Below, piece after piece: positions 35,401 to 43,599 of a stretch of DNA of 64,000 nucleotides. Where the stretch lies: the NCBI GenBank assembly GCA_046328715.1, contig JAXLWB010000002.1:1-64000 (forward strand), in the 5' to 3' direction. The notes under the pieces are model-generated. The model made no database searches. It saw nothing but the letters and a program-made list of their open reading frames with translations, and had not been told where the DNA came from. The stretch's first letter is position 1, and every line of letters starts with the position of its first letter. This DNA is from JAXLWB01 sp046328715 (GTDB lineage: Bacteria > Chloroflexota > Anaerolineae > Caldilineales > Caldilineaceae). The translations under genes were made by a program, and so were the position numbers.

Positions 35401-36259
35401 TGGGCGTGGCTATTTACATGACCCGGAACGCACAGCGAGCGTTTTTCTACGCGATCCGTTTAACTCACAACCTGATGCGCGGCTCTACAAAACTGGAGAC
35501 CGGGCGCGCTGGCTGGTAAACGGCAAGGTGGAATATCTGGGTCGGCGCGACTTTCAGGTCAAAATCCGTGGTTTTCGCATCGAACTGGGTGAGATCGAAG
35601 CAACGCTGGCCAAACATCCTTCTGTGAAACAAGCGGTCGTGATTGTGCGTGAAGAGCCATCGGGGAATCCACAATTGGTAGCGTACGTCGTCGAGAAAGA
35701 GGTTGAAACGGAACGGTTGGATGTTAGAAATTGGGAGAACTCCCCTTCTGCTCCTCTCATGCCTCGTCCTTCCGACCTTGCTCTAACGCTGCGTTCTTAC
35801 GTTGCCGATCATCTGCCCGAATATATGGTACCTGTCGCCATTGTATTGCTGGATCATATGCCACTCAATGCCAACGGCAAGTTGGATCGGCTGACGCTGC
35901 CGAACTTTACGCAGATCGTGAATATTGAAGCAAGCGCCTATGTTGCTCCCCGTCATGCGGTTGAGTTGCAACTGGTAAAAATTCTCGCCAATGTGTTGGG
36001 CGTAGAAGAGGAACGGCTTGGAGTGCGTCACAGCTTTTTCGACCTGGGTGGTCATTCGTTGCGGGCGGTACAACTGTTGGCACAAATGCGCGACAGTTTT
36101 GGCATCGAATTACCGTTGCGCCAACTGTTTGAACACTCGACGGTCGAAGCACTGGCCGACATGGTGCTAGATCAGCAACTGGCTGCGCTCGACGAAAACG
36201 TGCTGCTACCCTTATTGGAACAAGCGGAAAAGATGACAGATGAAGGGTTAACCGGATGA
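29471..36259 (+). CDS. Dimodular NRPS: docking-C-A-PCP-C-A-PCP, terminal subunit
   Basis: 2262 residues; ATG overlaps the previous stop (ATGA). A TubC-type docking domain fills residues 1-57 (VKLWVDEDRLRLSAPTGVLT). C1 (HHIISDGW near 206) and A1 (about 530-1050; pocket D-A-M-N-L-G-S-I-T) are followed by PCP1 (Ser near 1099). C2 carries HHIVGDDW near 1292, where the usual Gly after the Asp is Asp. A2 (about 1619-2130) has pocket V-I-W-Q-I-T-A-D-D, again lacking the amino-binding Asp, and PCP2 Ser is near 2195 (GGHSLRAV). There is no thioesterase or reductase at the C-terminus, so release must use the separate thioesterase at 36352 or another enzyme. A2 shares its YGSxECSDDV motif with modules 1 and 2. 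Confidence 0.93.
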   Translation: MNKVHELLTTLANLNVKLWVDEDRLRLSAPTGVLTYELQEQLRLQKGEILSLFAQKNGKVKAAAIPVAARCNPIPLSFAQQRLWFLAQLEGPSATYNLPSAFRLQGELSLPALQRALDQVVARHESLRTTFIVSDATPEQIISPARAVLIEDCDFSALAADEQTAAVQRLIDEDAQTHFDLTLGPLLRVRLAKLDTKEHVLSLTLHHIISDGWSAGIFMQEFCTCYRQELVGKSAHLPPLSIQYADYAIWQQQQPLDHQLEYWRNHLEGAPPLLELPTDRPRLAQQHFVGDQWTVALDSVLSRKLEQLARQHNATLHMTLLAAFALLLSRYSGAKDIVIGTPVANRNRPELEPLIGFFVNTLALRFDLHNNPTFSELLQRVRQTALDGYAHQEAPFEQVVELLQPQRQLSHTPLFQAVFNLMTLPSTQFSLPGLTFSPLEGTNRSAKFDLALSIGQGETEVQGTWEYNSDLFDRSTVERMAHHWQQILKTVAWDPNQPISEISLFEEHELSQLLAQCQGVECPLPATLTIQQLFEQQAAKTPDAPALLFGESTVTYRQLNERANQLAHFLQNFGSRPGSFVGLCSERSPAMVIGILGILKSGAAYLPLDPDLPRDRLQFIVEDAHIQFALASSATVAKIDSVGLPYINLDTDWQQIVAMPSYDPPSSRLVNMPIYVIYTSGSTGQPKGVIVGQRGVVNTIVAMIQETKVTVGDRLLQFVPFSFDASAMEFFCALCSGASLVLHPNPTQLGSLELLRLCESQQISVVNFTVALWQQWVDDLSAQGLRFPTSLRLFLTGGEKPSLDPLKRWASLGDHHMRFICSYGPTEASITSTLYTIDNQQVRTSPPSLIPLGHRLPNTSLYLLDEHQQLVPSGVIGEIYLGGAGLAHGYLKREALTKERFVELADATWGVCQTETGASPFTAPVRHPVGRLYRTGDLARRRADGSVEFVGRRDSQVKVRGFRVELGEIEALIKAYPTVSEALVLAVDFTSENQHTNDKRLVAYLQPSTLDLGALKSFLQSRLPAHMIPVAFVLLQHFPLTHNGKLDRKTLPRPDFQADRQAFVAPQSELEQQLAAIWAEVLGVKRISMTSNFFELGGHSLLATQVISRIRQQLKVEVPLRILFEEPTLMALAVHVAKQHNTPQRPPIQAVKRTGNLPLSFAQQRLWLLQQLNPESGFFNMPLAFHLQGTLDVAALRASFCEIVRRHEILRTTFPSLAGEPIQQIAPATNELLAFSQIDLQVLDGAHHEQVVSMMAEDEAAKPFDLATGPLLRIKLLRRSAVEHVLLLTMHHIVGDDWSNVLLMQELRAIYNAFARGEISPLPELSLQYGDFAHWQRSWLQGPQLSDQLDYWRKHLADAPPLLQLPLDRPRPAQQRYVGNTINADLSLPVLHKLHELSRQQQATPHMVLFAAFSTLLARYSGMDDLVIGVPVANRTHAQVEPLVGCFLNTLALRLKFHNQPSFLELLHQVKQVTTRGYENQDLPIEEVIKATAAKPQLSHSPLFQVMFNYLQDHQQQLQIPGLSISPLAVENHTAKFDLTLTATAGEKNLTLSWEYNSDLFEAATIQRMACHFEQLLEAALADPAIPVSILPLLNMQEREQLLTDWNRTNAAIPEGAVMHQLFEQQVERTPDVIAASCGGELISYRRLNERANRWAHALREKGVEADFVVAILAPRNIDFLSAILAIFKAGGAYLPIDPKTPAARIQSILRQSQTKLVISCATLQPLLDATLETLLVEERPNRLMIEELQRVRASASNLPVHCSPNHLAYVIFTSGSTGVPKGAMVEQRGLVNHLFAMQRNLQLGASDVIAQSATQSYVISVWQFLAALIVGCQVEIVPEEVAMEPVRLLRTIGERKITVQQIVPSLLRAMLPEIARAPHLLTSLRWLIPTGEALPPTLVRDWFAICPQIPLINAYGSSECSDDVAHDLISEAPSEEIVNMPAGRPIGNVRMLVLDSQLQPVPIGVEGELYVAGACVGRGYLHDPERTASVFLRDPFNSQPDARLYKTGDRARWLVNGKVEYLGRRDFQVKIRGFRIELGEIEATLAKHPSVKQAVVIVREEPSGNPQLVAYVVEKEVETERLDVRNWENSPSAPLMPRPSDLALTLRSYVADHLPEYMVPVAIVLLDHMPLNANGKLDRLTLPNFTQIVNIEASAYVAPRHAVELQLVKILANVLGVEEERLGVRHSFFDLGGHSLRAVQLLAQMRDSFGIELPLRQLFEHSTVEALADMVLDQQLAALDENVLLPLLEQAEKMTDEGLTG

Positions 36260-36351
36260 CAGGTTGAAAATGCGAGTGGCGAGTGGCGCGCCGATTTGCG
36301 ATTCGCTATTTGCAATTTTTCGATTGAATCAACAGCGAAAGAGGAAAATCT
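36260..36351 (+). repeat. Short gap with low-complexity GCGAGTGGCGAGTGGCG and GCAATTTTTCGATTG units
   Basis: 92 bp between NRPS 3 and the thioesterase, made mostly of the short repeat units that also invade coding regions here. It ends with AGAGGA at 36341, the ribosome binding site of the thioesterase. Confidence 0.5.
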
Positions 36352-37284
36352 ATGATGGAACAGACGATGGAGCGTATACGACGTCTTCCACCCGAACGCA
36401 AGATCTGGGTTCTGCAACAGGCACAATTGTTAGGTAATCACCCCATTCGCAGAATATGGTCGCCGCTTGTTCCCTTGCAGCCTAACGCAGGGAGTCCGCC
36501 GATCTATTTTATTCACCCGATGGGCTGTGCACTTTTTTTCTATTTACCCATGCTCAACCATTTGGGTTCGCACTACAACATTGTAGGCATTCAGGGACAC
36601 GGTTTGTACGAAGGACAGCAGGCCCTGGACAGCATTCCGGAGATGGCAAGCATCTATATCAATGCTATCCGGGAGCGACAGCCACAAGGGCCCTATCATT
36701 TGGTGGGCTATTCGATGGGTGGACTGATTGCCTTTGAAATGGCACAACAATTGCAGCAGACAGCGAAACCAGTCGGGTTACTGGCCTTGCTCGATAGCTA
36801 TGTCTTTACCAAACGCATACCCTTTCCAGGCAAAGAAATTAAAGATGCAGACGAACGCCTGCTGATGCGTCTTTCGCGCACGCTGGATGATGGACAAGTG
36901 CGCAAGCTGTACCGCCTATTACAGCCAATTCGCTCAAACCAAGAGCGAATTGCCCATGTTATCGAGATCGCCAAAGCGACAGGAAAAATTCCCTCGAACT
37001 ATGGGGTGGACGACCTGCGTCGCATGTTCAACTCGTATGATGCCCATCTAAACGCAGTCGAAAATTTTCGCCCCCAGCCGTACAGCGACCGAGCCTTCTT
37101 TTTCCAATGTACAGACACCAGCGATACACAATCGATCCCCTCCATTCCGTGGAACAGACTTGTCCCGAATGGCTTGATGCACTATCGCGTGGTCGGTAAA
37201 CATAGCACGGTGATGAACGAGCCTTATGTCCAAGGGCTGGCCCATTATTTACGGATGGCAATGCAACAGGTAGGAATTGAGTGA
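36352..37284 (+). CDS. Stand-alone thioesterase of NRPS-terminal type
   Basis: 310-residue alpha/beta hydrolase resembling C-terminal TE domains of megasynthases. The opening SPLVPLQPNAGSPPIYFIHP, the nucleophile Ser121 in GYSMGG, Asp near 149 (LLDSY) and His284 (GKHST) form the triad. NRPS 3 lacks a TE, so I infer that this protein releases (hydrolyses or cyclises) the finished peptide in trans. The alternative is a proof-reading type II TE, but the long N-terminal MERIRRLPPERKIWVLQQAQ segment and the FIHPMG start look like a detached terminal domain. Confidence 0.85.
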   Translation: MMEQTMERIRRLPPERKIWVLQQAQLLGNHPIRRIWSPLVPLQPNAGSPPIYFIHPMGCALFFYLPMLNHLGSHYNIVGIQGHGLYEGQQALDSIPEMASIYINAIRERQPQGPYHLVGYSMGGLIAFEMAQQLQQTAKPVGLLALLDSYVFTKRIPFPGKEIKDADERLLMRLSRTLDDGQVRKLYRLLQPIRSNQERIAHVIEIAKATGKIPSNYGVDDLRRMFNSYDAHLNAVENFRPQPYSDRAFFFQCTDTSDTQSIPSIPWNRLVPNGLMHYRVVGKHSTVMNEPYVQGLAHYLRMAMQQVGIE

Positions 37285-37315
37285 ACAGCAATCATTACGT
37301 ATAGACGAGGAGTAT

Positions 37316-38725
37316 ATGAGCAAAAATCGAGAAGCAACCATTATTGGCGCCGGGTTGGGTGGCGTGATGATGGCGATCCGGCTGGCACGACGAGGTTATA
37401 CAGTAGAGGTTTACGAGCGACGCCCCAATGTAGACAAGGCACATCTCAACCAACGCTCGTTCACAATCACACTTTCTAAGCGTGGGCTAAATGCCCTGAA
37501 CGAAATCGGCTTGATGCAAGATGCACTGGCAATCACGATACCGCTCCGTGGGCGTATGGTACATGCGCGGGATGGCTCAACTCTCTACGTCCCCTACGGC
37601 AAAGCCAACAATGAACAGATCTACTCGATCCGCCGCCATGATATGAATGCGCTGCTCTATCGCAAGGCAGAGGAATTTCCCAACATTCGTTTTCATTTTA
37701 ATCATCGTTTGATGCGGTTAGAAAAAGAGAGCAACATGCTCTGGTTTGAAACTGAGAATGAGAGCGAGCAGCCCTGTAATCCTGTCAAGGCGGAGCTGTT
37801 GATTGGAGGAGATGGGGTCTTTTCGATGGTGCGGCAGCAGATGCAGCGGGGTGAACGAGCAGACTTTCATCAGGACTTTCTAAGTTGGGGCTACAAGGAT
37901 ATCTTTCTACCCGCAGCCGCCAATGGTCGTCACTCGATGGAACCAAACGCGCTTCATCTTTGGCCGCGTGGGAATTGCACCTTTTTTGCCTTTCCCAACA
38001 TCGATGGCACTTTTTCCGGCAACTTTATCGGGCCATTCGACTTTATTGAAAAATCGCAGGAGCCCGAAGCATTACAGGCGCTTTTGCAACAGGATTTTGC
38101 CGATCTGCTCGAAGTCGCACCAGCGCTGCCGCAACAAATATGCAGCGCGCCAGCATCGCACTTTATCACAGTCCACACCTCGCAATGGCACTACAAGGAT
38201 CAGATTGTGCTGCTGGGCGATGCTGCTCATGCGGTGACACCTTTTTGGGGAGAAGGCATGAACGCTTCGTTTGAAGACACTGCGGTATTGGATCGCAGCT
38301 TGGCCGCCTTTCCGGAAGATACTACGGCGGCATTTGCGGCTTACCAGGCTGAACGCAAGCCCAACACAGACATGCTAGCCAATTTAGCAAAGCAGAACTT
38401 TGTCGAGTTGCGCGATACCACTGCCTCGCCCCTGGTTCTGGCCCGCAAAACGCTCGAACGCTCGCTCTACCAACTCTTTCCCGAACAGTGGTTGCCGCTC
38501 AACATCATGATCTCCCATCGTTTGATGAGCTATGTCGAGGCGGTCGCCCGTTACCAGAAGCAGCAGAAGGTGGCGCGCTACTGTGGTCTTGACCTGGTAG
38601 TGTGGTTGCTGGCGCTGGGTTTAATTGGGCAACGATTGTGGGAAAAGTTTGTCCGTTCGTTGGCAATTTTCAATTCACCTGCGCTCCATAGCCCAGCCGC
38701 AGAATCACGCCATGCCAAGCGGTGA
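37316..38725 (+). CDS. FAD monooxygenase, kynurenine 3-monooxygenase-like
   Basis: 469-residue group A flavin hydroxylase. The FAD-binding Rossmann motif is IIGAGLGGVMMAIRLARRG. The KMO-type segments RSFTITLSKRGLNALNEIGL, GRMVHARDGS and YSIRRHDMNALLY follow in order, then GDAAHAVTPFWGEGMNASFED. A hydrophobic C-terminal region (VVWLLALGLIG) recalls the membrane anchor of KMOs. ATG 37316 is preferred because GAGGAG lies just before it; a TTG at 37277 overlapping the thioesterase end is less likely. In this cluster it may hydroxylate an aromatic precursor or the finished lipopeptide. The substrate is unknown. Confidence 0.82.
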   Translation: MSKNREATIIGAGLGGVMMAIRLARRGYTVEVYERRPNVDKAHLNQRSFTITLSKRGLNALNEIGLMQDALAITIPLRGRMVHARDGSTLYVPYGKANNEQIYSIRRHDMNALLYRKAEEFPNIRFHFNHRLMRLEKESNMLWFETENESEQPCNPVKAELLIGGDGVFSMVRQQMQRGERADFHQDFLSWGYKDIFLPAAANGRHSMEPNALHLWPRGNCTFFAFPNIDGTFSGNFIGPFDFIEKSQEPEALQALLQQDFADLLEVAPALPQQICSAPASHFITVHTSQWHYKDQIVLLGDAAHAVTPFWGEGMNASFEDTAVLDRSLAAFPEDTTAAFAAYQAERKPNTDMLANLAKQNFVELRDTTASPLVLARKTLERSLYQLFPEQWLPLNIMISHRLMSYVEAVARYQKQQKVARYCGLDLVVWLLALGLIGQRLWEKFVRSLAIFNSPALHSPAAESRHAKR

Positions 38726-38753
38726 CATTCGCACAAGAATAGGAGCCAATAGC

Positions 38754-39584
38754 GTGTTCTTCAAACGTTTTTTGAGCGCAAAATCAAAACCACTTGCAAA
38801 CAATTCCTTGAGTACGGACGGCTTGTTGCCCGATCCCGCGCTATTGATCCGATTGCACGAGGTGCGCAAGGTCTACACCACCGGTACGGTTGACTATGTG
38901 GCACTAAAAGGGATCAACTTGCAGGTGAAGCGGGGTGAGTTTGTGGCGATTGTGGGCAAGTCGGGCAGTGGCAAGTCCACCTTGATCAACATGATGACGG
39001 GGATTGACCGCCCCACGTCTGGTGAAGTCTGGATCAATGGGGCACCCTTGCACACGATGAATGAGGATGAGTTGGCACGCTGGCGCGGGAAGAATCTTGG
39101 CATCGTCTTTCAATTTTTCCAACTGCTGCCCACCTTAACTCTATTGGAAAATGTGTTGCTGCCGATGGATTTTGCGCCTAGTTTTCAACACAGTTCAGCC
39201 AAAGCATTTGCCCTACAACTCCTGGCGATGGTGGATATGGCAGACCATGCGCACAAGTTGCCCTCGGCGGTTTCGGGTGGGCAGCAACAGCGCATGGCGA
39301 TTGCTCGGGCGTTGGCAAACGATCCTCCGCTCTTGATCGCCGACGAACCAACCGGCAATCTCGATTCGCGCACAGCCGAGGTGATCTTTCAACTCTTCGA
39401 GCAACTGGTGCAACAGGGCAAAACCATCATCATGGTAACGCACGATCAGGATCTGGCACGGCGTGCTAACCGAATTATCACCATTGCGGATGGAGAGATT
39501 GCGGAGCCGAAGGTGGAAGTGCCACCGATAGCGGAGAAACCCACCGAAGAGACTGCATCTTACACAGTTCTGATCCCGGGGTAG
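38754..39584 (+). CDS. ABC transporter ATPase, MacB/LolD-type
   Basis: Cytoplasmic ATPase of a FtsX-type exporter. Walker A GKSGSGKST, Q-loop FQFFQLLPTLT, signature VSGGQQQRMAIARAL, Walker B LLIADEPTGNLD and switch His in MVTHDQD are all present. I chose GTG 38754 (276 residues) because AGGAG lies 8 bp before it; ATG 38712, overlapping the monooxygenase stop, is an alternative. It pairs with the permease at 39643 and the fusion protein at 43600 to form a MacAB-like machine, probably for lipopeptide export or self-protection. Confidence 0.92.
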   Translation: MFFKRFLSAKSKPLANNSLSTDGLLPDPALLIRLHEVRKVYTTGTVDYVALKGINLQVKRGEFVAIVGKSGSGKSTLINMMTGIDRPTSGEVWINGAPLHTMNEDELARWRGKNLGIVFQFFQLLPTLTLLENVLLPMDFAPSFQHSSAKAFALQLLAMVDMADHAHKLPSAVSGGQQQRMAIARALANDPPLLIADEPTGNLDSRTAEVIFQLFEQLVQQGKTIIMVTHDQDLARRANRIITIADGEIAEPKVEVPPIAEKPTEETASYTVLIPG

Positions 39585-39606
39585 GACGCGTGAGCATCTG
39601 GACTCG

Positions 39607-39630
39607 GTTTCCACGCTGGAGCGTGGGAAC
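39607..39630. repeat. Palindromic repeat GTTTCCACGCT/AGCGTGGGAAC
   Basis: A 24-bp hairpin with one G-T pair between the ATPase and permease genes. This sequence type (GTTCCCACGCT with its complement) is, from memory, a common dispersed palindrome in bacterial genomes. No T-run follows. Confidence 0.6.
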
Positions 39631-39642
39631 CCAGTAGAAACA

Positions 39643-42096
39643 ATGAGAATATCGATGTCGCAATTCGCAATCCTTCGATCGAACTCAGGACAGGTTCGCA
39701 ATTTGCAATTTTTTACCCGACCGCGCTGGCACAAGGTTTGGCGCGATCTCTGGCTTTATCGGGCGCGCACGATTCTGGTGATCCTCTCGATTGCGGTGGG
39801 GGTCTTTGCCGTGGGCATGATCGCCAGCGCCTGGTTCATTCTGGCACGTGAGATGCCAGCCAGCTATGCCGAGGTGCATCCGGCCAGTGCCATTCTTTAC
39901 ACACAGGATTTTGACGACACCCTACTGCAAAGCATCAGTCAAATGCGCGGTGTAGCGGATGCAGTCGGGCGGCGAACGGTTGCTCTGCGGCTACAAAGCG
40001 GAACGGATCAGTGGGTACGGGCTGAATTCAATGCACTCTCTTCCTACCAATCAATCCCGGTTAACAAAGTGCTTTCGGTGGATGGCGCCGCTTCGCCTGC
40101 GGACAAGGCAGTTTTAATCGAGCGTGGTGGCATGGCGATGATCAACGGGCAGGTGGGCAATAAGCTGACCATTGAGAATGCGGATGGTGTGCGCCGTTCG
40201 CTGCAATTGAGTGGGGTTGCCTACGATCCATCGCTACCCCCCTCGACCTTTACCGGCATTGTTTACGGCTTTATCAACGACACTACATTGCAATGGCTGG
40301 GTGAGCCACGCGCCTATAACCAACTCTATTTCACCGTCAGCGAAAAGACCGGCGACCGCGAACACATTCAACAAGTGACCAATGCGGTGCGCAAACAGGT
40401 CACACGGGCTGGGGTGAAGGTCTTTGCCGCCTGGGTGCCCAACCCCGGTGAACATCCGACAACGACGATTGTACAGGCGGTGTTGCTGGTCTTGGCCGTG
40501 CTGGGTGTGACCTCGCTTTGTGCCAGTGCCTTTCTGGTGGTCAACACGGTTTCGGCAGTGCTCACCCAGCAGACACGCCAGATTGGCGTGATGAAAGCGA
40601 TTGGGGCTAATACTCGCCAGTTGCAGATGCTCTATTGCGGCATGATCGTCGTCTACGGCTTGATCGCATCGCTGGTGGCCATGCCGCTGGCAACGGTGGC
40701 AGCTATTCAATTGAGCCGTTTTGTGGCTGGCTTGCTCAATTTCGATATTCTTAGCTTTCGCATCCCGCTTTGGGTGCTGGGTCTAGAAGTGGGTGTGGGC
40801 TTGTTGACACCTCTGGCAGCGGGCTGGCTGCCGATTCGTCGTGGTGCCAGCATGTCGATCCGCGATGCACTGGATAGTCGAGCGGCGGGTGCGGCAGAGT
40901 TGCAGGCAGGGTGGTTGGCACGTGGTTTGGCATGGTTCAACATCGGCTCGCGCCCCTTCTTGCTGGCGTTGCGCAATACCTTTCGCCGCAAAGGGCGATT
41001 GGTGCTTTCGCTCCTCACCCTGACCCTGGGCGGGGCGCTCTTGATTTCGATCTTTAGCATCTACAGTTCGGTCCAACGCACGGTAGAGGCGGCCAGTCTC
41101 TCCTGGCAATACGATCTGGCCGTCTACTTCAGCCGTGACTATCTGGCGACACGCCTGGAACAGACCCTGCAACGTTCGCATCTGATCGCCGAGATCGAAT
41201 CCTGGTATGTCTCCACCACGCGCCGCCAACATGCCTACAAAAGCGAAAGTGATGACATTGAGGTGCTAGCGATCCCGGCAGAGACGAAGTTGATCAATCC
41301 AGTACTGATCGCTGGGCGCTGGCTACGACCCGACGAGAGCAACGGTGTGGTGATCAATTCGCAACTGCTGGAGCATGAGCCAGATTTGCAGGTCGGCAGT
41401 CAATTCACGGTCAAGCTCAACGAGCGCAAGATTACGTGGCAGGTGGTGGGCATTGTGCGCAGCGCGCTGGATGGACAGCGAATTTACATCAACTATGCTT
41501 CCTTCGTTCGCTCCATTCGCCGGGTGGGCGAGACGAATACGATCCGGGTCACCTTTAAGGAAGGCAATCGTGCTGCCCTGCCGGCACTGGTGAGCGGCAT
41601 GGAAAGCGCCATGCAAGAGGCTGGATTACGGGTTAATTTTCTGCAAACCACGACCGATCAGCGTGAACAGGTGCGTTTTCAGTTCAACATTTTGCTCATT
41701 TTTCTGGCCGTCATGGCATTGCTGGTGATGATTGTAGGAGGGATTGGCTTGATGGGGACGATGAGTATCAATGTGCTGGAGCGGGTATCCGAGATCGGCA
41801 TCCTGCGCGCCGTTGGTGCTTCCACCTGGGCGATCTTGCGCATCTTTCTGGGCGAAGGCTTGTTGATCGGTGGGCTGAGTTGGCTCTTGAGTGTGCCACT
41901 CTCGTATCCTTTGAGCCAGTTGCTGAGCGATCAGTTGGGCCTTGTATTGTTGCAGGCACCGCTCGATTTTCAGTTTTCCAATCTAGGGGTGGCCTGCGGA
42001 TTGGTCTTTATCGTGGTGGTTGCCTTTGCCGCTACATTTTTCCCGGCTCGACGGGCGACACAGATCAGTATTCGGGAAACATTGGCGTATGAGTAA
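39643..42096 (+). CDS. FtsX/MacB-type ABC permease
   Basis: 817 residues. The MacB-like N-terminal helix (TILVILSIAVGVFAVGMIAS), an extracytoplasmic domain and a three-helix FtsX block (about 270-390) are repeated once more in the second half (about 440-815), giving about eight membrane spans. Conserved FtsX signatures such as IGVMKAIGANTRQL and IGILRAVGASTWAIL are seen in both halves. The first about 25 residues (SQFAILRSNSGQVRNLQFF) are encoded by a TCGCAATTCGCAATCC low-complexity repeat at 39659-39715, so a later start is possible. It probably exports the lipopeptide together with the ATPase and membrane fusion protein. Confidence 0.88.
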   Translation: MRISMSQFAILRSNSGQVRNLQFFTRPRWHKVWRDLWLYRARTILVILSIAVGVFAVGMIASAWFILAREMPASYAEVHPASAILYTQDFDDTLLQSISQMRGVADAVGRRTVALRLQSGTDQWVRAEFNALSSYQSIPVNKVLSVDGAASPADKAVLIERGGMAMINGQVGNKLTIENADGVRRSLQLSGVAYDPSLPPSTFTGIVYGFINDTTLQWLGEPRAYNQLYFTVSEKTGDREHIQQVTNAVRKQVTRAGVKVFAAWVPNPGEHPTTTIVQAVLLVLAVLGVTSLCASAFLVVNTVSAVLTQQTRQIGVMKAIGANTRQLQMLYCGMIVVYGLIASLVAMPLATVAAIQLSRFVAGLLNFDILSFRIPLWVLGLEVGVGLLTPLAAGWLPIRRGASMSIRDALDSRAAGAAELQAGWLARGLAWFNIGSRPFLLALRNTFRRKGRLVLSLLTLTLGGALLISIFSIYSSVQRTVEAASLSWQYDLAVYFSRDYLATRLEQTLQRSHLIAEIESWYVSTTRRQHAYKSESDDIEVLAIPAETKLINPVLIAGRWLRPDESNGVVINSQLLEHEPDLQVGSQFTVKLNERKITWQVVGIVRSALDGQRIYINYASFVRSIRRVGETNTIRVTFKEGNRAALPALVSGMESAMQEAGLRVNFLQTTTDQREQVRFQFNILLIFLAVMALLVMIVGGIGLMGTMSINVLERVSEIGILRAVGASTWAILRIFLGEGLLIGGLSWLLSVPLSYPLSQLLSDQLGLVLLQAPLDFQFSNLGVACGLVFIVVVAFAATFFPARRATQISIRETLAYE

Positions 42097-42112
42097 GGGG
42101 TGCAAGTCGACA

Positions 42113-42177
42113 TTCAGAACCCCGCATGTTAGTAAGGGGACGCATGTAAGCCCCTTACTAACGTGCGGGATTCTGAA
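42113..42177. terminator. 27-bp stem-loop between permease and MFS genes
   Basis: Arms 42113-42139 and 42151-42177 pair over 27 bases with two G-T compatible mismatches and an 11-base loop. No T-tract follows. It lies 17 bp after the permease stop and may partly separate transcription of the exporter genes or protect mRNA. Confidence 0.65.
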
Positions 42178-42229
42178 GCACTCTATTACCTGAAACTGAA
42201 ATGCCTCTGTAAGAAAGTGAGAAGAGGAG

Positions 42230-43597
42230 ATGAATAAAACGTTGACACACAGTGAAGCAGCGCTTGTGCGCCAGAATAGTAGCAGCCTGAGTGCGTTTCG
42301 CATCCTCTGGTTTGGACAGTTAATCTCGATCCTTGGCTCAGCGACGGCAGATTTTGCAGTGGGCATCTGGGTCTATCAGCAGACAGGCTCGGTCTTCCGT
42401 TTCGCCATGATTGCGCTGACCTCGGTGCTGCCCAGGCTGCTGATTTCGCCGCTGGCAGGGGTTGTCGTTGATCGCTGGAATCGGCGCACAGTTATGTTGG
42501 TCAGCGACTTTGTCCACGCCCTGTGCAGCCTGACGATCTGGCTCTTACTACTCTCGGGACAGCTTGAGATTGGGCTGCTCTATATCGTGATGGCAGTCGC
42601 TGCCCTGGCTTCGGCCTTTCAAGAGCCTGCCTATCAAGCGGCGATTCCGCAACTAGTACACAAAGAACAGTTAGGGCAAGCGAATGGCATGGTTGATCTG
42701 GCGAGAGGGGCTGGGCAACTGTTGGCACCGCTGCTTGGCGGCTTTCTGCTGGCGTGGATCGGATTAGGCGGCATCATCATGCTCGACCTGAGCACCTTTC
42801 TGGTGGCGGTCGTCACCCTGACCCTGGTGCGTGTGCCAGATTTGGTTGCTTCACCCACACACGATGACCCTGCGTATCAAGTGTCACCTACGAAGGAAGC
42901 AGACAGCGGCTGGCGGCAGGAATTTGCCCAGGGTTGGCACTTTCTTCTTTCGCAACCAGCGCTGCTAATGTTGATGTTTTACATTGCTGCCACTGTTTTT
43001 CTGCTCAGTTTGCTCGAAGTATTGGTCACGCCGCTGGTGCTTTCCTTTAGCAACGAACGGGCGCTGGGCATGATCCTGACCAGCGGCGGGGTGGGCTTGC
43101 TGGTGGGCGGCGCGCTGATGAGTTGGTGGGGCGGTCCCAAACAGCGCATTTACGGCATGTTGCTCTTCGACCTGCTGGCGGCATTGATCATGATCGGCGC
43201 TGGGCTGCGTGCTTCGGAAGTGTGGTTGGCCGTCGTTGCCTTCAGCTTTTTTGTGACTGTCCCGATCTCACGTGGCAGTTTGCAGGCGATCTGGCAAAGC
43301 AGCGTGCCCCAAACCTTGCAGGGACGTGTCTTTACCTTACGTGATATGTTGGCGATCTCAGCCAGTCCGCTGGCCTTTTTGCTGGCCGGACCACTGGCCG
43401 ATCAGGTTTTTGAGCCATGGATGGCAAACAATGGCTGGTTGGCTGGCACGGTAGGCAGTTGGATCGGCGTAGGCAAGGGGCGCGGGATTGCCCTACTTTT
43501 CATTGTCATGGGGTTGCTGTTTCTGACGATGAATGTACTGGCCTGGGGCAGCAGGAAGATCCGAAATATTGAACAAGTACAAATCTCTGGAGAATAA
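42230..43597 (+). CDS. MFS transporter, EntS-like
   Basis: 455 residues with about 12 hydrophobic spans. The N-terminal FGQLISILGSATADFAVGIW and the motif DRWNRRTVMLVSDFVHA between the second and third spans identify the MFS_3/EntS group, which often exports siderophores and peptides. AGAGGAG precedes the start. It is probably a second export or resistance pump for the cluster product. It is followed after 2 bp by the membrane fusion protein gene. Confidence 0.88.
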   Translation: MNKTLTHSEAALVRQNSSSLSAFRILWFGQLISILGSATADFAVGIWVYQQTGSVFRFAMIALTSVLPRLLISPLAGVVVDRWNRRTVMLVSDFVHALCSLTIWLLLLSGQLEIGLLYIVMAVAALASAFQEPAYQAAIPQLVHKEQLGQANGMVDLARGAGQLLAPLLGGFLLAWIGLGGIIMLDLSTFLVAVVTLTLVRVPDLVASPTHDDPAYQVSPTKEADSGWRQEFAQGWHFLLSQPALLMLMFYIAATVFLLSLLEVLVTPLVLSFSNERALGMILTSGGVGLLVGGALMSWWGGPKQRIYGMLLFDLLAALIMIGAGLRASEVWLAVVAFSFFVTVPISRGSLQAIWQSSVPQTLQGRVFTLRDMLAISASPLAFLLAGPLADQVFEPWMANNGWLAGTVGSWIGVGKGRGIALLFIVMGLLFLTMNVLAWGSRKIRNIEQVQISGE

Positions 43598-43599
43598 AG

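Noticed and set aside
37277..37315. TTG start for the monooxygenase
   Set aside because: GAGGAG directly precedes ATG 37316, and the FAD motif begins a few residues after it.
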